This document shows, piece by piece, positions 37,729 to 54,700 of a DNA stretch of 64,000 nt (the stretch's first letter is position 1; every line of letters begins with the position of its first letter). The position numbers were made by a program, and so were the translations under genes. The notes beneath the pieces were generated by a model. It searched no databases and was not told the DNA's origin. It saw nothing but the letters and a program-made list of their open reading frames with translations. Origin of the DNA: Cyanoderma ruficeps (taxonomy: Eukaryota; Chordata; Aves; Passeriformes; Timaliidae); NCBI GenBank assembly GCA_008694505.1, contig VZDJ01007749.1:4988941-5052940 (forward strand), given 5' to 3'.

Positions 37729-40700
37729 ATCAAAAGTTTTTTAGGCACAGGCAAGTACAGGAGAGCTGTTAGTGAAGCAATATGGGATTTCTCCCTCTGC
37801 TTTCGCCTCCTATTTTAACAGCCACTCTTGCTTGAGTTGGATCTGCTGGAAGGAATCAACAAGGACTCTTGTCCTGTGGGGGGGTTGTAGTGTCTGAAGA
37901 AGAATCCACATGAAAACAGGTCAGATTAATCAGCAGCTCCTAACTGCATCTTATTTTAAATCTGAATAGCAAGTAAATTCTATACTGGCTGAAGTGTTGG
38001 AGTGGGCAAGCTGCATCATTTGAAGTTGGGTACAAGTGGCACAGCACATCTTGATTCCTTCTGCTGTACCAAACATGTGATGTTCCCTTGCCAGCAGCAT
38101 GTTTAACTGGCTTTTAGTAATGCAGGGAAAGTTGAGATTCTTACTTTTCAGCTGAGGGATGTGTTAGAGAATCTTAACTTCTTGAACTTACTGAACTGCT
38201 GTGCTAACCTCTGCAGAGTCCTAATGGCTTATATTTTTCCATAAGGTCCCGTTGATGGTGTGGATGTCTTGCTGGCAGGAGGAGGTGGTAATCGTCATAC
38301 TTAGCCTCCTCTGAGACGTACTTCTGGCTGAAGTGCTAAAGTTCAAGAAATGAATAAAATTAAAGCAGCTGATTATGAGTTAAAACCTACAGTAACCCAA
38401 AGTTCTTCTTGTCTCCTCACTCACATCACTGTCACCCCGGTCAAGAAATCCACGCTCCTTCCCCTACTCCCAAAAATAAATATTAAGCTATGTAATTGAG
38501 TTCAGTCCTGGAGCATATTTGAGGGCACAGGAAACATTTCTGTTAACTCCAAGATGATAAAAAGAAGCTTTTAACTGTTAAGCCAGATGAGCAGCTCAGA
38601 AAACACAGCAACTTTGTCTACAGTGACTGTTTTAGTTAATAGAAAGTAGTGCTACAGTATATGTGGGATTTTGTTTTGGTTTTGCTTGGTTTTGACTTTT
38701 AAAGAGCAAAACAGAGAATACGCATTTTCACTGTGATATGCCAGTTGTGGTTCAGGAACAGGCAGGAAAAATTACCTTGCAAAACACCACCACTAAGATA
38801 CAGAACTTTATATCTGGACCAGCATTTAGCTGCTTTTCAAAAATATGTATTTTTAAGATATTAGAATTGGAAATGTTTAGAGTTTCTTTCTAGCTTTGTG
38901 CCACATGGTTTGAAAATCCTAAACAGGCGTTTGATGAATCAGTGTCTCTTTCCATTCCTTCTGCCCCGCAAAGACTGCACATTTTAAGAACATGTTGTTA
39001 TGTCTCTGTAAATTGAGAACATAGCAAGAAAAAAAAAGCCTGAATCACCAGAAGCAGTGGTAATGGGATATAATTTTTCAAACCCCTCATTGTTATATTG
39101 CTGACAAAAATACCAAAGGTTGAGCATCAGAGCAATCACAGCTTTTCCTTGCCTTTGTTGGTATATTTAAATGATCTTTTCTGTGGCTGCAATTGTGCTG
39201 TGTTTCATATGAGTTTGATCCTTGAGGTGTGTTTATCCTTTTTAGTCCTTGAGAGAGGAAAACCAACCATCCACTTCTTGTGGAGAGGAAAAAAAAAGAA
39301 ATAAGGCTTAGGTCAGCAGACTGGATTGGTGTCACTGTGCATTGAGCTTAAGAACTTGGGATGTGAAAGAATGAACACATTCCATCTGGGCGAAAGAATG
39401 ATGTCTGCTAGGGTTCAGTTTGCTATGGTTTTTGAGCTTTTTGTATGATCTCATCACTGGAGGAGGAAAGTATATTCTCCCATAAGAATAATCTTATACT
39501 TATGATTCATTACTACTGTGGTTTTTTGTGTGAGCCTTTTGAGTGCCAGACCTCCCCCCACTCTTCCACCCCAAATAAAAACCAGCCACCCTGTCATTGG
39601 CTTTATATGGTATTGCTGTAGGTGGACTCAACCAGAATAATGGCTGGCTTTTAACAATCAGAGCCTTACATCTTTGTCTGGAGAATAACTCCTCCTAACA
39701 TATATTTATCCAGCTATTTGTCAAGCTTTACATTTTGGGAAGAGAGCTTTGTACACTTTGTCTCCTAAGGTTTGGTAAGCACTTTTTTGCATGAATGTTC
39801 CCTCGTATGACTTTTCTGTTTTCTGCAAATAATTTCATATACTAAGTTTAGTAAGTTTACTTGGGAACATAGGATTTCTCAGTTTTTCTTTGTTAATATT
39901 TCCCTGTAGTTCCCCAACGCACTGCCCTAATAATTTAGCAATCAGTTCTTGGAGCAGCTGTGCATTTTGGCAGTAGCATGTGAAGCTGGAGATGCTCAAT
40001 CTCTCACATCCCCTAATCAACTCACATATTGAAAAGGTGCAGGCTAATCCAAGTCTAATGGTTTCTGGAACCATTACACCCCACCAGGAAGAGGAAAATT
40101 TGTAGATAGGCAAGTAAACCCAGTAGGATGCTTTAGAAGGCCTAATGACATGGCAAGGAGATGAAGACCCTTTTGCTTTTCTCTTGCAACATGACTGGAG
40201 CCTATTTGTTTATTTGCCACCAGTGTAAGGTAATATGTAAAAAATCTGCATTTGTGATCAGACGAGAGTGATTCTGGTGCAGTGAATGAAGGAAGCTGTC
40301 CTAGCACAGGACATGGAAGGGACGCACGTGTTACAGCAAACCCTGGGGACTATGAAGAGCTCATGTGTAAATACTGAGATGGGTGAAAACCTGTTTCCTA
40401 ATAAAAGTACAGCAGGGAAGTGTCATAAGCGTGAAAAGCAAGAAATACAATAAATGATACCATTCTGACTCACTTGGCTCTTGTTCTTTTGCACTGAAGT
40501 TTAAGTTCATATATATTTGTAGAGTATAAGAGACTGGTTCAGGTTCTAGTTGCAGCATGTTTGCTAAAGTCAGAATTTTCCTGGAAAAAGGTGGATCTTC
40601 AGAAGAAAACCTAAACCTTGTTTTTCACTAGACCTGTCAAAGATAGTAATGAGCTGAAAGTGTGGATTTTTGATTTGGTGTAACCCCTTGAAGTTAATGG

Positions 40701-42607
40701 ATTTCTAGTATGCATTTTTTTTAGGGGGTGTTGATACTTAAATATTTTATGGTGTCTAATTACAATACACCACATACTATATTCAGATGCTGAACTATCA
40801 AATGGCCACTGAAGAGCAGAACTAAAGATTCTTTTCACTAAAGCTCATGCCTCCATGCTTTTCTTCAAAAGGAAGTGTAATCACTCTAGAGAACTTATTA
40901 CTAGGAGAGAGTAATTGAATAAATCTCCCCTTCACCTACTGATGTATCATTATTGAACCCTATAAATAGGCTAGCATCCGGTGATGGTTTAATTTCTTTC
41001 TCATAGGGATCTTTTTTTTCTTTCATTTTTCCATCTTACTCTTGCTGTCTGATAAACAAGGTGCTGTGTGTTGGGAACTGTTGGCAGGAAGGGCGTATGT
41101 CACCTTCAAATTGATACCTGGATATGAAAATTACAGACCTGGAACACTGAAATTTTAGTTATGGCATTTATATGAAATGAAGGCAGAAGGTTTATTGTGT
41201 AGTGATTGAAAAGGTCAGCTGAAAATTGTTTGTATTTGTCACTTTTAAAAGTTTGTGAATCATCTCATATTTTTATATGAATTATTCCCTGTTATGAAAA
41301 TGGTTTTATTTTAAATGGAGCATGAAGTACTTGAGATCTAGACTTGGTTAATCCTTCCAGTTATAAGACATGGCCTGAGAAGTGGAACTAAAAATAGTTT
41401 AGCAGTTGTTAAAGAAAAGCTAGAAATTCAATTCAAGGTCATCTTATTTGCACTTGTGAAGACTGCCACTTGAATACCGAACAGTTCTAAAATGAATGGT
41501 TTTTTTCTTCTTCTTTATTCCTTTATTTTTTTGGTATGTCAAATAAAATCGTGTAAAAAGTTTTGTAAACTTAGGCTGAATAAGGGCACCTGAAATTTGA
41601 TGGTCTGTCCTATTAATTAAGTCTCCTGCTCACTGTACCATGACACAGTCACTCTGTGGTTCTACCTTTCTTGTAATTGGAACATATTAGCTTAGAATCA
41701 TAGTCTTAATTTTTAATAGAACCTTTTTTTTTAAATCTGTCTGGCACATGACTGAGTAGAAGTTACTTTTTGGCAAGAACTCTGCAAACCACATGGCTCT
41801 GCTTCCAAATCAGTATCTAGGTCCTGCCACCTATGGTTTATCATGCTTGTGATTGATCCAAATTGAAATATAGCAAAAATTTATTATGGCTTCAGAAGTT
41901 TTCCAAGTTTACTGTTAGGCATTTTAGAAAAACCACTAGTGTTTGTCATGTACTTTGTGTACGGTACAGAATGTTTTTAGGTTTGAACTTCAGGATGTAT
42001 GCCAAAATAGCTAAAAATAAAGAAATCCAGTAGGTTCTTGCACTGTCCTCTTCTCAAGTGAGGGAACTGTGGCATATATTTAATGGGACTGCCAAATGCT
42101 AAAAGTTGTACCAAAATTTATTTTCTTTGCAGTTAATCTTTCTTCCTGGTTCAGATGTAGTCCTTCCAGTCTAAACTATAAATTGTGCTTAGAAGAGAAG
42201 CACTTTAGTTATGTATATTATGACTTTAAGATCCCTAAATTGAACTAGAAAAAGGGTGGTCTAATTAGAGCTTGTAATCCCATTCTGATTGATAGTTGTT
42301 GAATAGGTGATGGGATTAGAATACATGCATTTTTAAAATAGGAACCTATTTCCTCATTTGATCATGAATCTCCCACGTGCATGAGATATGATCTCAGTAT
42401 TTTGTCTTCTCCATGAGCCTTGAAAAGCATCCCAATGTTGAGCACTTTTCTAATTGTTAGAATGCCATGGCAAGTGTGATAGAAATTGATTCTGTTTTCT
42501 CAAAAAATGTTGGTATTGAAAGTTAACAAGACAGCTGGATGCACTTCAGAATTTTCTTGTGTTGGGAGATGTGAATATGATACTGGGAAATTCAGCATGG
42601 TCTTTGG

Positions 42608-42670
42608 GAAAAAAACCCCAACAAACACACACACCCCTTCCTAAACCAACCAACCATAAAAAACCCCAAG
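42608..42670. repeat. C/A-rich low-complexity tract
   Basis: The tract reads AAAAAAACCCCAACAAACAC, ACACACCCCTTCC, then AACCAACCAACC and AAAAAACCCC. It is simple sequence near the end of intron 1, about 1 kb upstream of exon 2. Confidence 0.8.
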
Positions 42671-43695
42671 ACAGATGGGTGGGGGAGGCATCCTTTCCCT
42701 CTTTCATAAAATATGAAGAAATACTCCTTTTCGTTCCTATGAAGAATGCATGTCTCTTCAGCCTTCTCAGTTTTCCAAATGGCAGGCACATTCCTTGCAA
42801 GCCAGGCATCATGTGCTTTCTATAATGTTGGATATGCTGGAGTGGTATGTTCAGAGTCTGACTTACTGATAAGAAATCATTCCTTTCTATTTTGGTTTCC
42901 TGTCTGCATCTGGACATTTCCCGCAAAGACAACCTGCCTGGTATCACCCCTTCCTCTCCTCATAAATAGTCTGTTTCTGCTATGGTCTGGTTTCAAGTGT
43001 TTCTTATATGATGACATTCATGTTATGCTCCTTTTTAGCTTGAGGCTGTAGCTCAGCTTCCAGATGACTGGCATAATCAGGATTAGCTACTGAGGGCAAT
43101 CTTCTGATGAATTTGCACTTTTGGTGATCAGTAGAACCTTTTCTCAGGGAGAAAATGTTACATCTGGGTGTCAACTGTTGTAAAACATGTCAAAACCAAT
43201 ATGTGTTTCATTTATGAGCTGGTGAAATTTTTGTGCTGGACTTTATTCTGTGTGTTTGTTTCATTTTCTATATGTTAAAAGGTGCAAGGGCCTTCAAATT
43301 CTCATCTCTTGTAGAAGTAATTTCCACTGAGAAGTGTAGGCTGTATGAAGCTAGTGCAACTCCAGATACTTTGCTCTTTGGCCTTTGCAGAAAGCTTTGT
43401 ATATGGTTATGGCATTTTATTAAAGTTCATGGCTGGTGGTGAGGAAAAAGGGGGGGAAAAAGCCTGTAAGGGGGAAAAGTATAAAACGAAGTGAATACCT
43501 TCTTGATCTCTTTTATTATTTGTTAGGCCTGTCTGTCTGGACCACAGCTTTTCAGAATGAATGCATGTAAGCAAAATGTCAGAGTCCTGGTGGTTTTGTA
43601 TTCAGAAAGGCAGAGGTTTCAGCAAGTTGCAAGGAGTATTGCTTTAACATTTTGAGTTTAAAAAAAAAAAGAAAAAAAGTTAACCAGAAAGATGA

Positions 43696-45529
<1,834 letters not shown>

Positions 45530-45887
45530 TAAGATTGTTCAAAGACAGAAAAATTCAAATGTTTATGTGTAAAAGTCTCTAAGCCTTGTTTCTAATCATG
45601 ATTAAGCCTCTAGGTGTTTTAATTATTAGGGTGTTTTGTCTGACTAATTACTGCTTCTTAACGGTGGTTCTCAACTCAACTGGCATCCCTGTAATTGGAA
45701 TTCCTAGCAAGTAAATCAATTTTCATGTTTCTACATTAGATACAGAAACTACTGGCTTTGCCTTTTTTTAAGGAAGCAAAACAAAAAGACCTGCCCAAGA
45801 CGCATGTACCTTGTAACAAGGATACTTTCAGGATTTCTAGAGACATTCAGGTTCCCATTGTGTGTTGGTATTTTTGTTTCACACTGA

Positions 45888-45979
45888 TTAAATAGTTATT
45901 TATAGTAAAGCAAATTATTATTTATGATTATTAATTATTATTATATTAAATATAACATTTATAGTTTATTATAAAAATG
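45888..45979. repeat. A/T-rich low-complexity block
   Basis: The block is nearly pure A and T with TTATTATTTATGATTATTAA-type runs and only a few G or C. It is simple sequence in intron 3 about 390 bases after exon 3. Confidence 0.75.
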
Positions 45980-48900
45980 TGAAGGTTTTTTTCCTTCAAA
46001 TTTTGGAATTCAGGTAATCTTCTCTGGCAGTTCTTACCATACAGAGTTTTCTAGCTCAGAGACCTTGAATCCAGGGTTAACATTCAGATGAGCACATATG
46101 ATTTAGACATCAGGTCTATAATTTCATTTGTTTGAAGACCAGGGTGACATAGGCTTTAAAACAGCGGTGGAAAAATTCCTGGCTTTCAGTCTTCTGCTGA
46201 TATCTGTGACATATTCTAGGTAGGCACTACAGCAAATTCATCAGCATAACACTGACACACAGAGACGGAGTTTCTTTTAAAAGACTAAGAGTCTTTTGTG
46301 TTCTTGTAACCAAATAGAATTCTTTTGTCCTCATTAAACTTTAAAGATTGCCCGTGTAACAAGAGAGAGTACCTGTGTGCCAGTTTTCTTTTGTGTAGAA
46401 GAGAGGCTGTAGATAACTGTACGAGGGCTGTCTCAACTACAGCAAAAAAAGTGGATTTATCAAGTTGTTTTTTATTCTGGTAGTTGTTTCAAGACTTACC
46501 TTTTGAAACTAAGCTGTCTAGACTGCGGATGATACATTCTGCAGTGCTCACATTGTTACACAACATAGAAGGCTGAAATAGAAAAGGTAGCTAGAGTTAG
46601 GAGGTTTCCTGTTGCCTGCTAAAATAACCCAGTTGTGATTCCCAGTCTCCTACCTCTCAGCTGGGTGTTTCCTCTTCTAAATCCCTCAGTTCTGCTTTCC
46701 CTAAGGGTTCCTCAGTTGTGAACTTTTCACACGTTCCGACTGTTCATCACCTGGCTCCCAACCAACGTTTGGGAACATGTGAAGTGTTGGTTTGTAGTTT
46801 TTTGATGAAGAGGCCTGATTGATGGTAATTACCTCAGGTTTGAGGGGTTTAAGTTCTTTCCCATTACCTGTACTTGAAGAGTTTATGTGTTTCAGTGTGT
46901 ATATATGCATATTAATATCTTCATAATTCAGTTTAACTCCTCATAACACTAAACATGAGCTGCTGGAGAGGCTGAAATGACAAAGGCAGGCATGGCATTG
47001 CTCATTTTTAGTTAGACAGTGTGTCCTTTTTTCATTTTGTGGCTTGTAATTTGTCTAATGACTTGTTCTCTTGCTACTTTGTGCAATGTGTTTGTGGGCT
47101 GCTGCATTGTTATATTGTTCAGGAGTAGAAACTTTATTAAACAGAGATGCCACTTCAGTTTGTAAAGACTTGGATAAAACTAAAATTTTATGACTGTAAA
47201 ATTTCATGACTGTGTATGACTTATTGCAGCCTGGTTGCTGTTGTCCTGTGGTTTGTTCTCAACAATTTTGAGATGGACATGAATTAAGCTGTGTAACAAT
47301 GTTTGAAAGTGATTGGTGTAACCTTTTTTTGAATTACAAGTTAGTCACTTTGTGTCTCCTTCTTGTGAATTTGATTTGGTAGCAGCAGGCACAAGTCAAA
47401 ATGCATTAATTAGCTGCATCACAAGCTAATGGTGAGCACAGGGGATAATTGTTCTTCCCTGGCTCCTGTCAGCCAAGGGCTGTGGTGGTTTAAGATTAGC
47501 CGTCAGCTGTGTCACAGACAGATAGGTGCTCTAACCTCCATCAAGATGAAATAAAACCAAACCTTAACATTACCAACTTTGTTTCAGCAGATAAGCAGTT
47601 TTGCACTGCTGCTTTTAAAAAAAAAATCCTAATAAGGCACATAGAATTGCACTCTCAGCCTCATATCACTTCCAGACAATGTTTAAAGGTAAATGTTCAT
47701 AATGTTTCTGTGTTAGAGTACTGTCAACAAGCATTCCTAAGTTTTATCAGCTGCGAAGTTTGTCAGTGTATGATGTAATTTTTCTGACCTGTATCGGTGT
47801 AAGAAGTAAAAAAGATCAAGCATCTTTCTGAACATGCTGCTGCAATAATGGAAATAGATTGGTAAGTGGCTTGCAGTTTAGAAACAAACTAATTGTGCTC
47901 CTTGCTCAAAGTTCAATGAATTTTGTTTCTCTGTAGTTGGTATAATTTCCTAAAAGTGCAGCTAGAAATGAACCCTTGGTGTTAGGTTTTTTCCTCCCCA
48001 GCATCTCTGAAGTAGATGAATATTTACTCAGACAGGTCACTGGCTCTGAGGCTCTAATATTAGCTCTTTTAGGAAATGGATTGCAACTGCCTCCCTTTTG
48101 TGGACAAGTTACTCTTTCTGAAAAGGTGTTGGGAGGGTATGTGTCAGAAAATAAACTTGCACTGATATGTGATGATCAATACATGATGTGTGGTTAGTTT
48201 TGTTTCTTTCAATGTATCTGCGTGGCTTTTAAAAATTTCTAACACATGCAGTCCTTGTTGGTATTTTGATGATACTGCTTCAAAAATCTGTACTTGAAGA
48301 TGACAACTTGTCTCTATTAGTTTAAATAAATTGCTGTATTTCCTAGTGTATCCAAAATGGCATACAGAACCTCCAACTCAAATAAAATAAAGAAATCCTA
48401 CATAGATAGCTTCCCTTTTTTTTCTAGAATTACATCCAGTTAAAGTTAGATTCTTGCAGTATCCTTATTTTCTGCTGTGCTTTCTCATTTTGGCAATTTC
48501 TTTTATTAGCTTGCTTATTTTATGTTGTATTTTATTCAGAAAAGGAAAGCAGTTCTAATGTTAGCTGAGCATACTATTCAGAAATTCATAAAGCTGTAGA
48601 TGAATTTTAAATTTTAAGCAAGGGTTCACAGAAATCTAAAAGAGTTCCGAGGGATATTAAAGATTAAGTCGTGTACATCCTTTTGGTTTGCAAGTCAGCT
48701 ATGGCTCTCGCTCTTTTAAAATAAAATTAAATCATGGTCTCCTTCTCTTGCATGTATTTGAAAAATGTCATTGATCTTTTAGTTGGCATCCTCAGCTGTT
48801 CTGCTGGCTGCTGGCAAAACTGGAGGTTGTTTAATTTAGGATCTCCCTCTAGTGGATCTGCTGGAGTCGAGGCACCGCTGAGCTCACAGGGACGGGCTTT

Positions 48901-51746
48901 TTGTCCTTCTGATGAGTTCAGAATGCAGAGTGAAAATCTCAGAAGCTGAGAGTAAAGGCTTTACTGCAAGTGACAGATTTCTGCTAAAAAAACAGTGCAG
49001 GTTTGTGTCAAAGGACTCGGAAGCAATGGCTGCCTTTTCAGTGAAACTGCTGCAAATGCTCTGCAGATTTAGGATTTTATCTTCCCCCTGAGTTATAGGA
49101 CTGATCAAATGAACATCCTAACTTCTCAAATGGTTGAACCGTGTTCATTTAAATAAATGTCAAAGTGTTTTAGCTCCATTCTGGTTTGAATGATTGCATT
49201 AGCAAAGCCTGTTTTCCTGCTGGCTAGATGGGCAGATTGTAGGCAACCTACAAATCCAGAGGAGAAGGACAGGATTGCATTTTGTTCTGGAATTTTAAGG
49301 AATTAAATACTGCATATTCCTGCCCCACACTGTTTCAGAAATGCATTAAAAGTGACCAAGGTTTTTTTCTGGCACTCATGTGGGAAAATTTTGAAAGGCT
49401 TACTACTCACTACATTAAATAACTGTTTGATGTGGTCAAAAGTGACACCTTCATCAAACGACAAGTGCATGTCATCAAGTTTAAGAGGTCAAATGAAGAG
49501 GATTTCTGGCTCTAAGGCTGTGTGCAGTTTGTTCAGATATTCAGTAATTGGCCTTGTCTGGAGATGACGGCTTGCTGCAAAGGTTTTGCATTGCATTACA
49601 AAGAAAATTTTCATATCTGCATTAAGTAGGGCTCATTGTTGCAATCAAAGTGGCTCTGGAATGAGAGAAAAGCTTCAATGAAGGGAAATTAGACGGCTGA
49701 GAATTCTCTGATGTGTGAGACAATGGATTATTTCTTTGAAGGAATAAGGTCACATAAGGGAAGCTTGTGTTGGGAGGAACAAAGGAGTATCATACTCGGT
49801 TTTGCTGCAAAAAGCACCTTCTAGTTCAGCTGGAATTGGTGTTCCTTTGTGTGGCATCTGTTTTCAACCTCAGGAAAGCCTTGCTAAGAAAATAGGAAAC
49901 TAAATGTGGGGTTTATAGATGTGCAATTTGCATCTGAGGTCCTCGGAGTTGTTTGTTGCAGAAGATGAAAGCGGCGAAAGAACTGAAGGAAGGATGTCAC
50001 AACAGTAAATAAGTCTATTTTAATTCTTTCTAATAGAATTACATAGATGTAAGATTTATGATGCTTTTTGTACTAATCTGTAGCAGTTGTATATTGCTTC
50101 TTGAAAAGATTTTGGAATGTTCTGGATATAAAGGCAGGGTCAGGAAGGGCTTCAGTGAATCTGTTGTAGTATTGTCTTAGATCACAGTTTAATTCACAGG
50201 AAAAGGGGGAGGAAGAAGAAGAAAAAACAGAGGGTTTTTTTTTTGTTTCCAAGGTCTCATTATTTTGTTCATCTGACCTTGGGGGGAGAAAAAACGCCTG
50301 TAGTTCAAGTTTTTTGAATTTCTCTTGAATTAGTAACTTGAAGTTAGGTTGTCCAGTTATTAAATAAACAAATCTTTATTCACAGCTGTATATTGATGTG
50401 CAGTCCTTTCTCTTCCAGCAGAGATAGGTAATTAAATCCTTGCTGATAGGGAATGCACTCAAATCACGGATTGAATAATTTAATATCTTTGGGAAATGCA
50501 AACTGAAACAAAAATTGGTTTTGCCTAATTGGAATATATGGAGAGACTACAGAAGACTGAAATGAGAAAAGTATATGTGGAGCTTGCAGGGGGGATCTTG
50601 GATGCTTTTCTTTGTACAGTTTTGGTTCCTGTCATGCTAAAACTTGTTTTGAGAGAAGAAAAATTCTACAGCGGTGAAGTAATTATGCTGTACCTGTATT
50701 CCTAGCAAGCCTCTGGAACAGGCTGTCAGCACTCCCTGTCAGAACAGGAGTAACATGATATTTTTATTACCTGTATTGTCAAAAGTTGGGTAATGTCTCT
50801 GGTCTTGCTAGCAAGATTTTTCCCTTCCTTTTAAATGTGATATTGATTAAATATATATATTTTTAGGTCATTACTAGGTGCTTATAATAGCTAATACTGA
50901 TTAGGTAATCCTGATTTAGGTGCCAAAATGTTGACCCTACAGTAAGTTCTATCTGTTTATTGGACAGATTACTTCCTCTTCATTGTAATTGCACATAAGA
51001 TTATTGAAAGCATCATCAGTGTTAGTTATAGTGTTTGGAAGTGAAGGGAGGGTTGCTAAGTTTTCAGAGTTATATAAACTTCTGAGGGTTGCCCACATGG
51101 TGTTTCTAAGTTGTTTTTTTGTTGTTGTTGTTTCTGCAGGATTAGGGGTGTTCCATGTGAAAGCATTAGGTTTTAGGTGAACAACCTGAAGAATTTAATT
51201 AAAATCTGGTAGCTGGTCTAAACTGCATGGCAAATAGGAATAGAGGTGCATTAATTTATGGATAAAGTTTTGTTTAATAAATATAAAGGAATGTCAGCAT
51301 ATTTTACTGTTGAGGGTTTATAGTGTTTTCTTTAAAAATATTTTCAGTAGAAGCTGTAGATAGATTAAATCTGCCTTTTGGGAGCAGGGTGTTTTCATAA
51401 AAGTCATGAAGATAGTTGTGAAATATACCTTGGTTAGGCTCATTTCTGTAATATTATACACCAATAGTGACAGTCATCACCTATAACATTACTATTTCAA
51501 CAAATTTTGACACGGCTGAGGGTGGAGGAGGAGCTATAAATATCCCACAGTAGATGGTATTGATGTATTAACTTCAGTACTTGTTCCTTTTAAGTTTGTG
51601 ATATTGTAGTTTCATTAGACAGCCGTAGTTGCCTGCTGGCGAAGCTCTGTGTCCCTGAGCAGGAAAGGATGGCAGGAGGGAACTGGAGCACACTGGTGCT
51701 GAGCCAAGCCTGGCTCCCAGGTTATCAGTGCCGGCTTTCCAAGGCA

Positions 51747-51790
51747 CTGCTGGCACTGATAGGAGGTTCTGCTGGCACCGATAGGAGGCT
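51747..51790 (+). repeat. 22-bp tandem duplication
   Basis: CTGCTGGCACTGATAGGAGG TT is followed at once by CTGCTGGCACCGATAGGAGG CT. There are two mismatches in 22 bases. It lies in a locally GC-richer patch (about 51630-51790) of intron 3. Confidence 0.9.
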
Positions 51791-54700
51791 CACCTCTGCT
51801 TAAATTCATGTGGGTTTTAGAGAGTAGTTTTGTTATTCTTGTTGCCTTTTATTACCTTGATCAAGTTAAAAGGGCTTGTGGATTGAAGTGGAAAGTATTT
51901 AGTTTCCAGTTTGTGATGAGTGATGAGTAAATTAACTCAGCTGAAGGTAACTGTGAGAGAGGAAGTAGGTGTTTGAAGGGAAGGGAAGGCTTGGCTGGAA
52001 GATGATTCATGCAAACAGAAGTACTAGAGGACATTTTGTCACTAGTTAATGCCCTCATTTTTGGCCATCGTAGTCTTGCACATAAACCCATAACACACGT
52101 CCAGGGTTTGAGGAGTGACGTGGTTTTGGTTCTGCTGAAGGCTGGTTAGCAAATCAACCCAGACTTTGTTCTGGCATGGCCTAGAGCAGGGACAGGCTCT
52201 GAATGGGAGAAGGTGCTGGAAATAGATGAGAGGGATGCTTCACCATGTTCTTATTGCTTCCTGCACAGATCTCTGAAAAGCCTGCTTTTCATTCATTCAG
52301 AAAACCTTTGACCTTTTCGTAAAACATTTTTTTTTAGTAAGTTCTTACATTCCCTAACAAAAATACATCTTTTTGGCTGTAGCTTTGAACCCATGCCTGG
52401 GGTGTGGGCTTTGCTTAGTAGGAGTATTCAAACTGTCCCTAAAGAAAATATTTTCTAAAGATTGTAATTAGCCAGCTCACTTGTGTTTATATCATATAGA
52501 TGTATAAATAAACTTGCCGTCCACTTTCAGTCTTTGAAAACACTTCTAAAAGACAAGTCATACTTTGATTTGGATATCAGACTGCATAATTGGAACACTG
52601 CTTAGTTTTGGCACACTGAGAAATGAAAGAGTGGAAGTTCTTAGTTACTGAGTTGTTTATACAAACTGTTTCTCTGGTGAGAAAATGGAGATCCTCACCT
52701 CAAACTAAAATTCTTACGTGTTTAAGGTACCAGCTTTACTAGATTTATTCAAAAATTAGGGCTTGTCTTTTACTGCAGTACCCTGAAGTGCAGTAATTTC
52801 AGGTGTGAGGTTTTCTGTGTTTTCTTGAATTTGGGCATGTGGGGTTCTGAGGAAGATTTCACATGGTCTGACTGGCACTGCTCCCCTGCAAACCCTTTTT
52901 CACCCATCCTTATGTTACCAGCTCCCAAGTAAGCCTGTCCAGCCAAATGAAAACACACACTGTAGCTCAGTGTATAACTTTGCAGGACATGTGTTGTGCC
53001 AGTCTTGAACAGCTGATGCTTGGGGTTTTTTTAGGGCTATAGGAATGTGATATTTTCAATATCAGCCAGTGTCAACACTGATAACATACAATGCAGCTGG
53101 CAGTAAAAGAAGTGGGGTAGGGTGTGGTGTGACTCTCCAAAACAGAGGAGGTAACTGAAAGAGTGAAGCACGGAGGAACAAAAGGCATTGAGGGAGGACA
53201 AACCATGTGTTTCCTTTCCCAGCTTGCCAGTTATGCTTTCATAGGGTTGTGCAACTGAAATTGGTTTGGCTTTGTAAAGATACAAGGTAACCAGTCAATT
53301 AGAGATGAAAAATTTAGGAGTTCAATAAACTATAACTCTGGTTGTGGTTTAAAAAGGTGATGTTGGGGATGCTTGATTTGGTTCAAGCAGTCCCCAGCAG
53401 TCTGATGTTGATGTTCTGATAGTGATGCCACCATAATTGTCTGTGTGACTGCATGAAGAACCAGGTCTGGCTGTCATCTAGCCAGTAGAAATGCTTAATG
53501 CAGGCTTTTTTCCCTGGGATTTTTAATATGTTAGATTTCCAGTCCATCTCTCACCGTGCTGTTGCCTGAATTGTCATAGAGGAAGGGTGATGCAAAGGTG
53601 AGAATCAGCTAAAAAACAGAAAGCACTGAAACTGGAATGGTTGCTGAACAAATTAGTATGAAATTATATCCTCTGTCTGTCAGAATGTGCTGCAGAATAC
53701 ACCATCTGTGCTTTTTTAGAAAAAGAAAGATGTTAGGTTTTCTTTAAAACTCAGAATGAATAGACCATTCAGCCCCATCTCTCATTTGGCTTATATTGGC
53801 TTCTGAAGATAAAGTGATCCTGTAGGAGGATCAGAGTTCTTTTCCAGGCAGTATCTGGGTATTTCTCGTGGGGGTTGTTGTTTCTGAAGTATCTTGAAGT
53901 GTTCAAAAGCCTCTGAGAGAGGTTTTTATTAGCTAGTTCCTGTTTATTTGTTTTATTGTCCTGCTACCCAGGCTGTTGTATTTTAGCAATGAAGCGGTGG
54001 TCTTGGCTGGCTGTAATAAATATTCTAGGATAAAACATACCTTTCCACCTGGCATGTACCTTTAACTTTCTAATGTTCATTAGCAGGGTGGCTGCGGAGG
54101 GAAATTTCATGAGAAAACAGGACAGATGACTTGGGAGCTGAACTTTCCTTTCTTGAAAGCCTTTGGTATACTCAGGTTGAATTTCCTGGTGGCAAAAATG
54201 TGTAAGAAGTACTGGAGCCACCAGGTTAGTTGCCAGCAGGTGATTTTGTCCTGTCTCCTGTTTCCATATCTATGAAAGGGCCCATCACTGGAATAGGCTG
54301 ACCAAGTTAGAGCTGACTTGTCTTGCACGTGTTTGCCTTGTGCAGAATTGATGGATTACGTGATTTTCTGAAGGACAGTGCTCTGGAAGAAAGTTTGAGG
54401 CTGCAAGAACTGGTTTTCTCATAGCTAGGCATGTTGGAATAGCCAGTGCAGGTGAAGCTTGGTGTTTGCTTTCTGGAGGTGTTGGCTAAAGAAGGACTAA
54501 GGTAGAAAAGTTGGCGACTGGTGGTCTGCATCCAGCTGCTGCAGCATGATAGTACCTTCTTCCAAAAAACCTGTTGAATACTCTTAAAGATTAAATTGGT
54601 GGAGGCTTGAACCTTTCATTTCTACTGCATTTTCAGTAGAAAACAGTTCTGGTTGGTATACAGACACATTGTGACCATTTCTTTTTAGTTTTGTTCTTTG

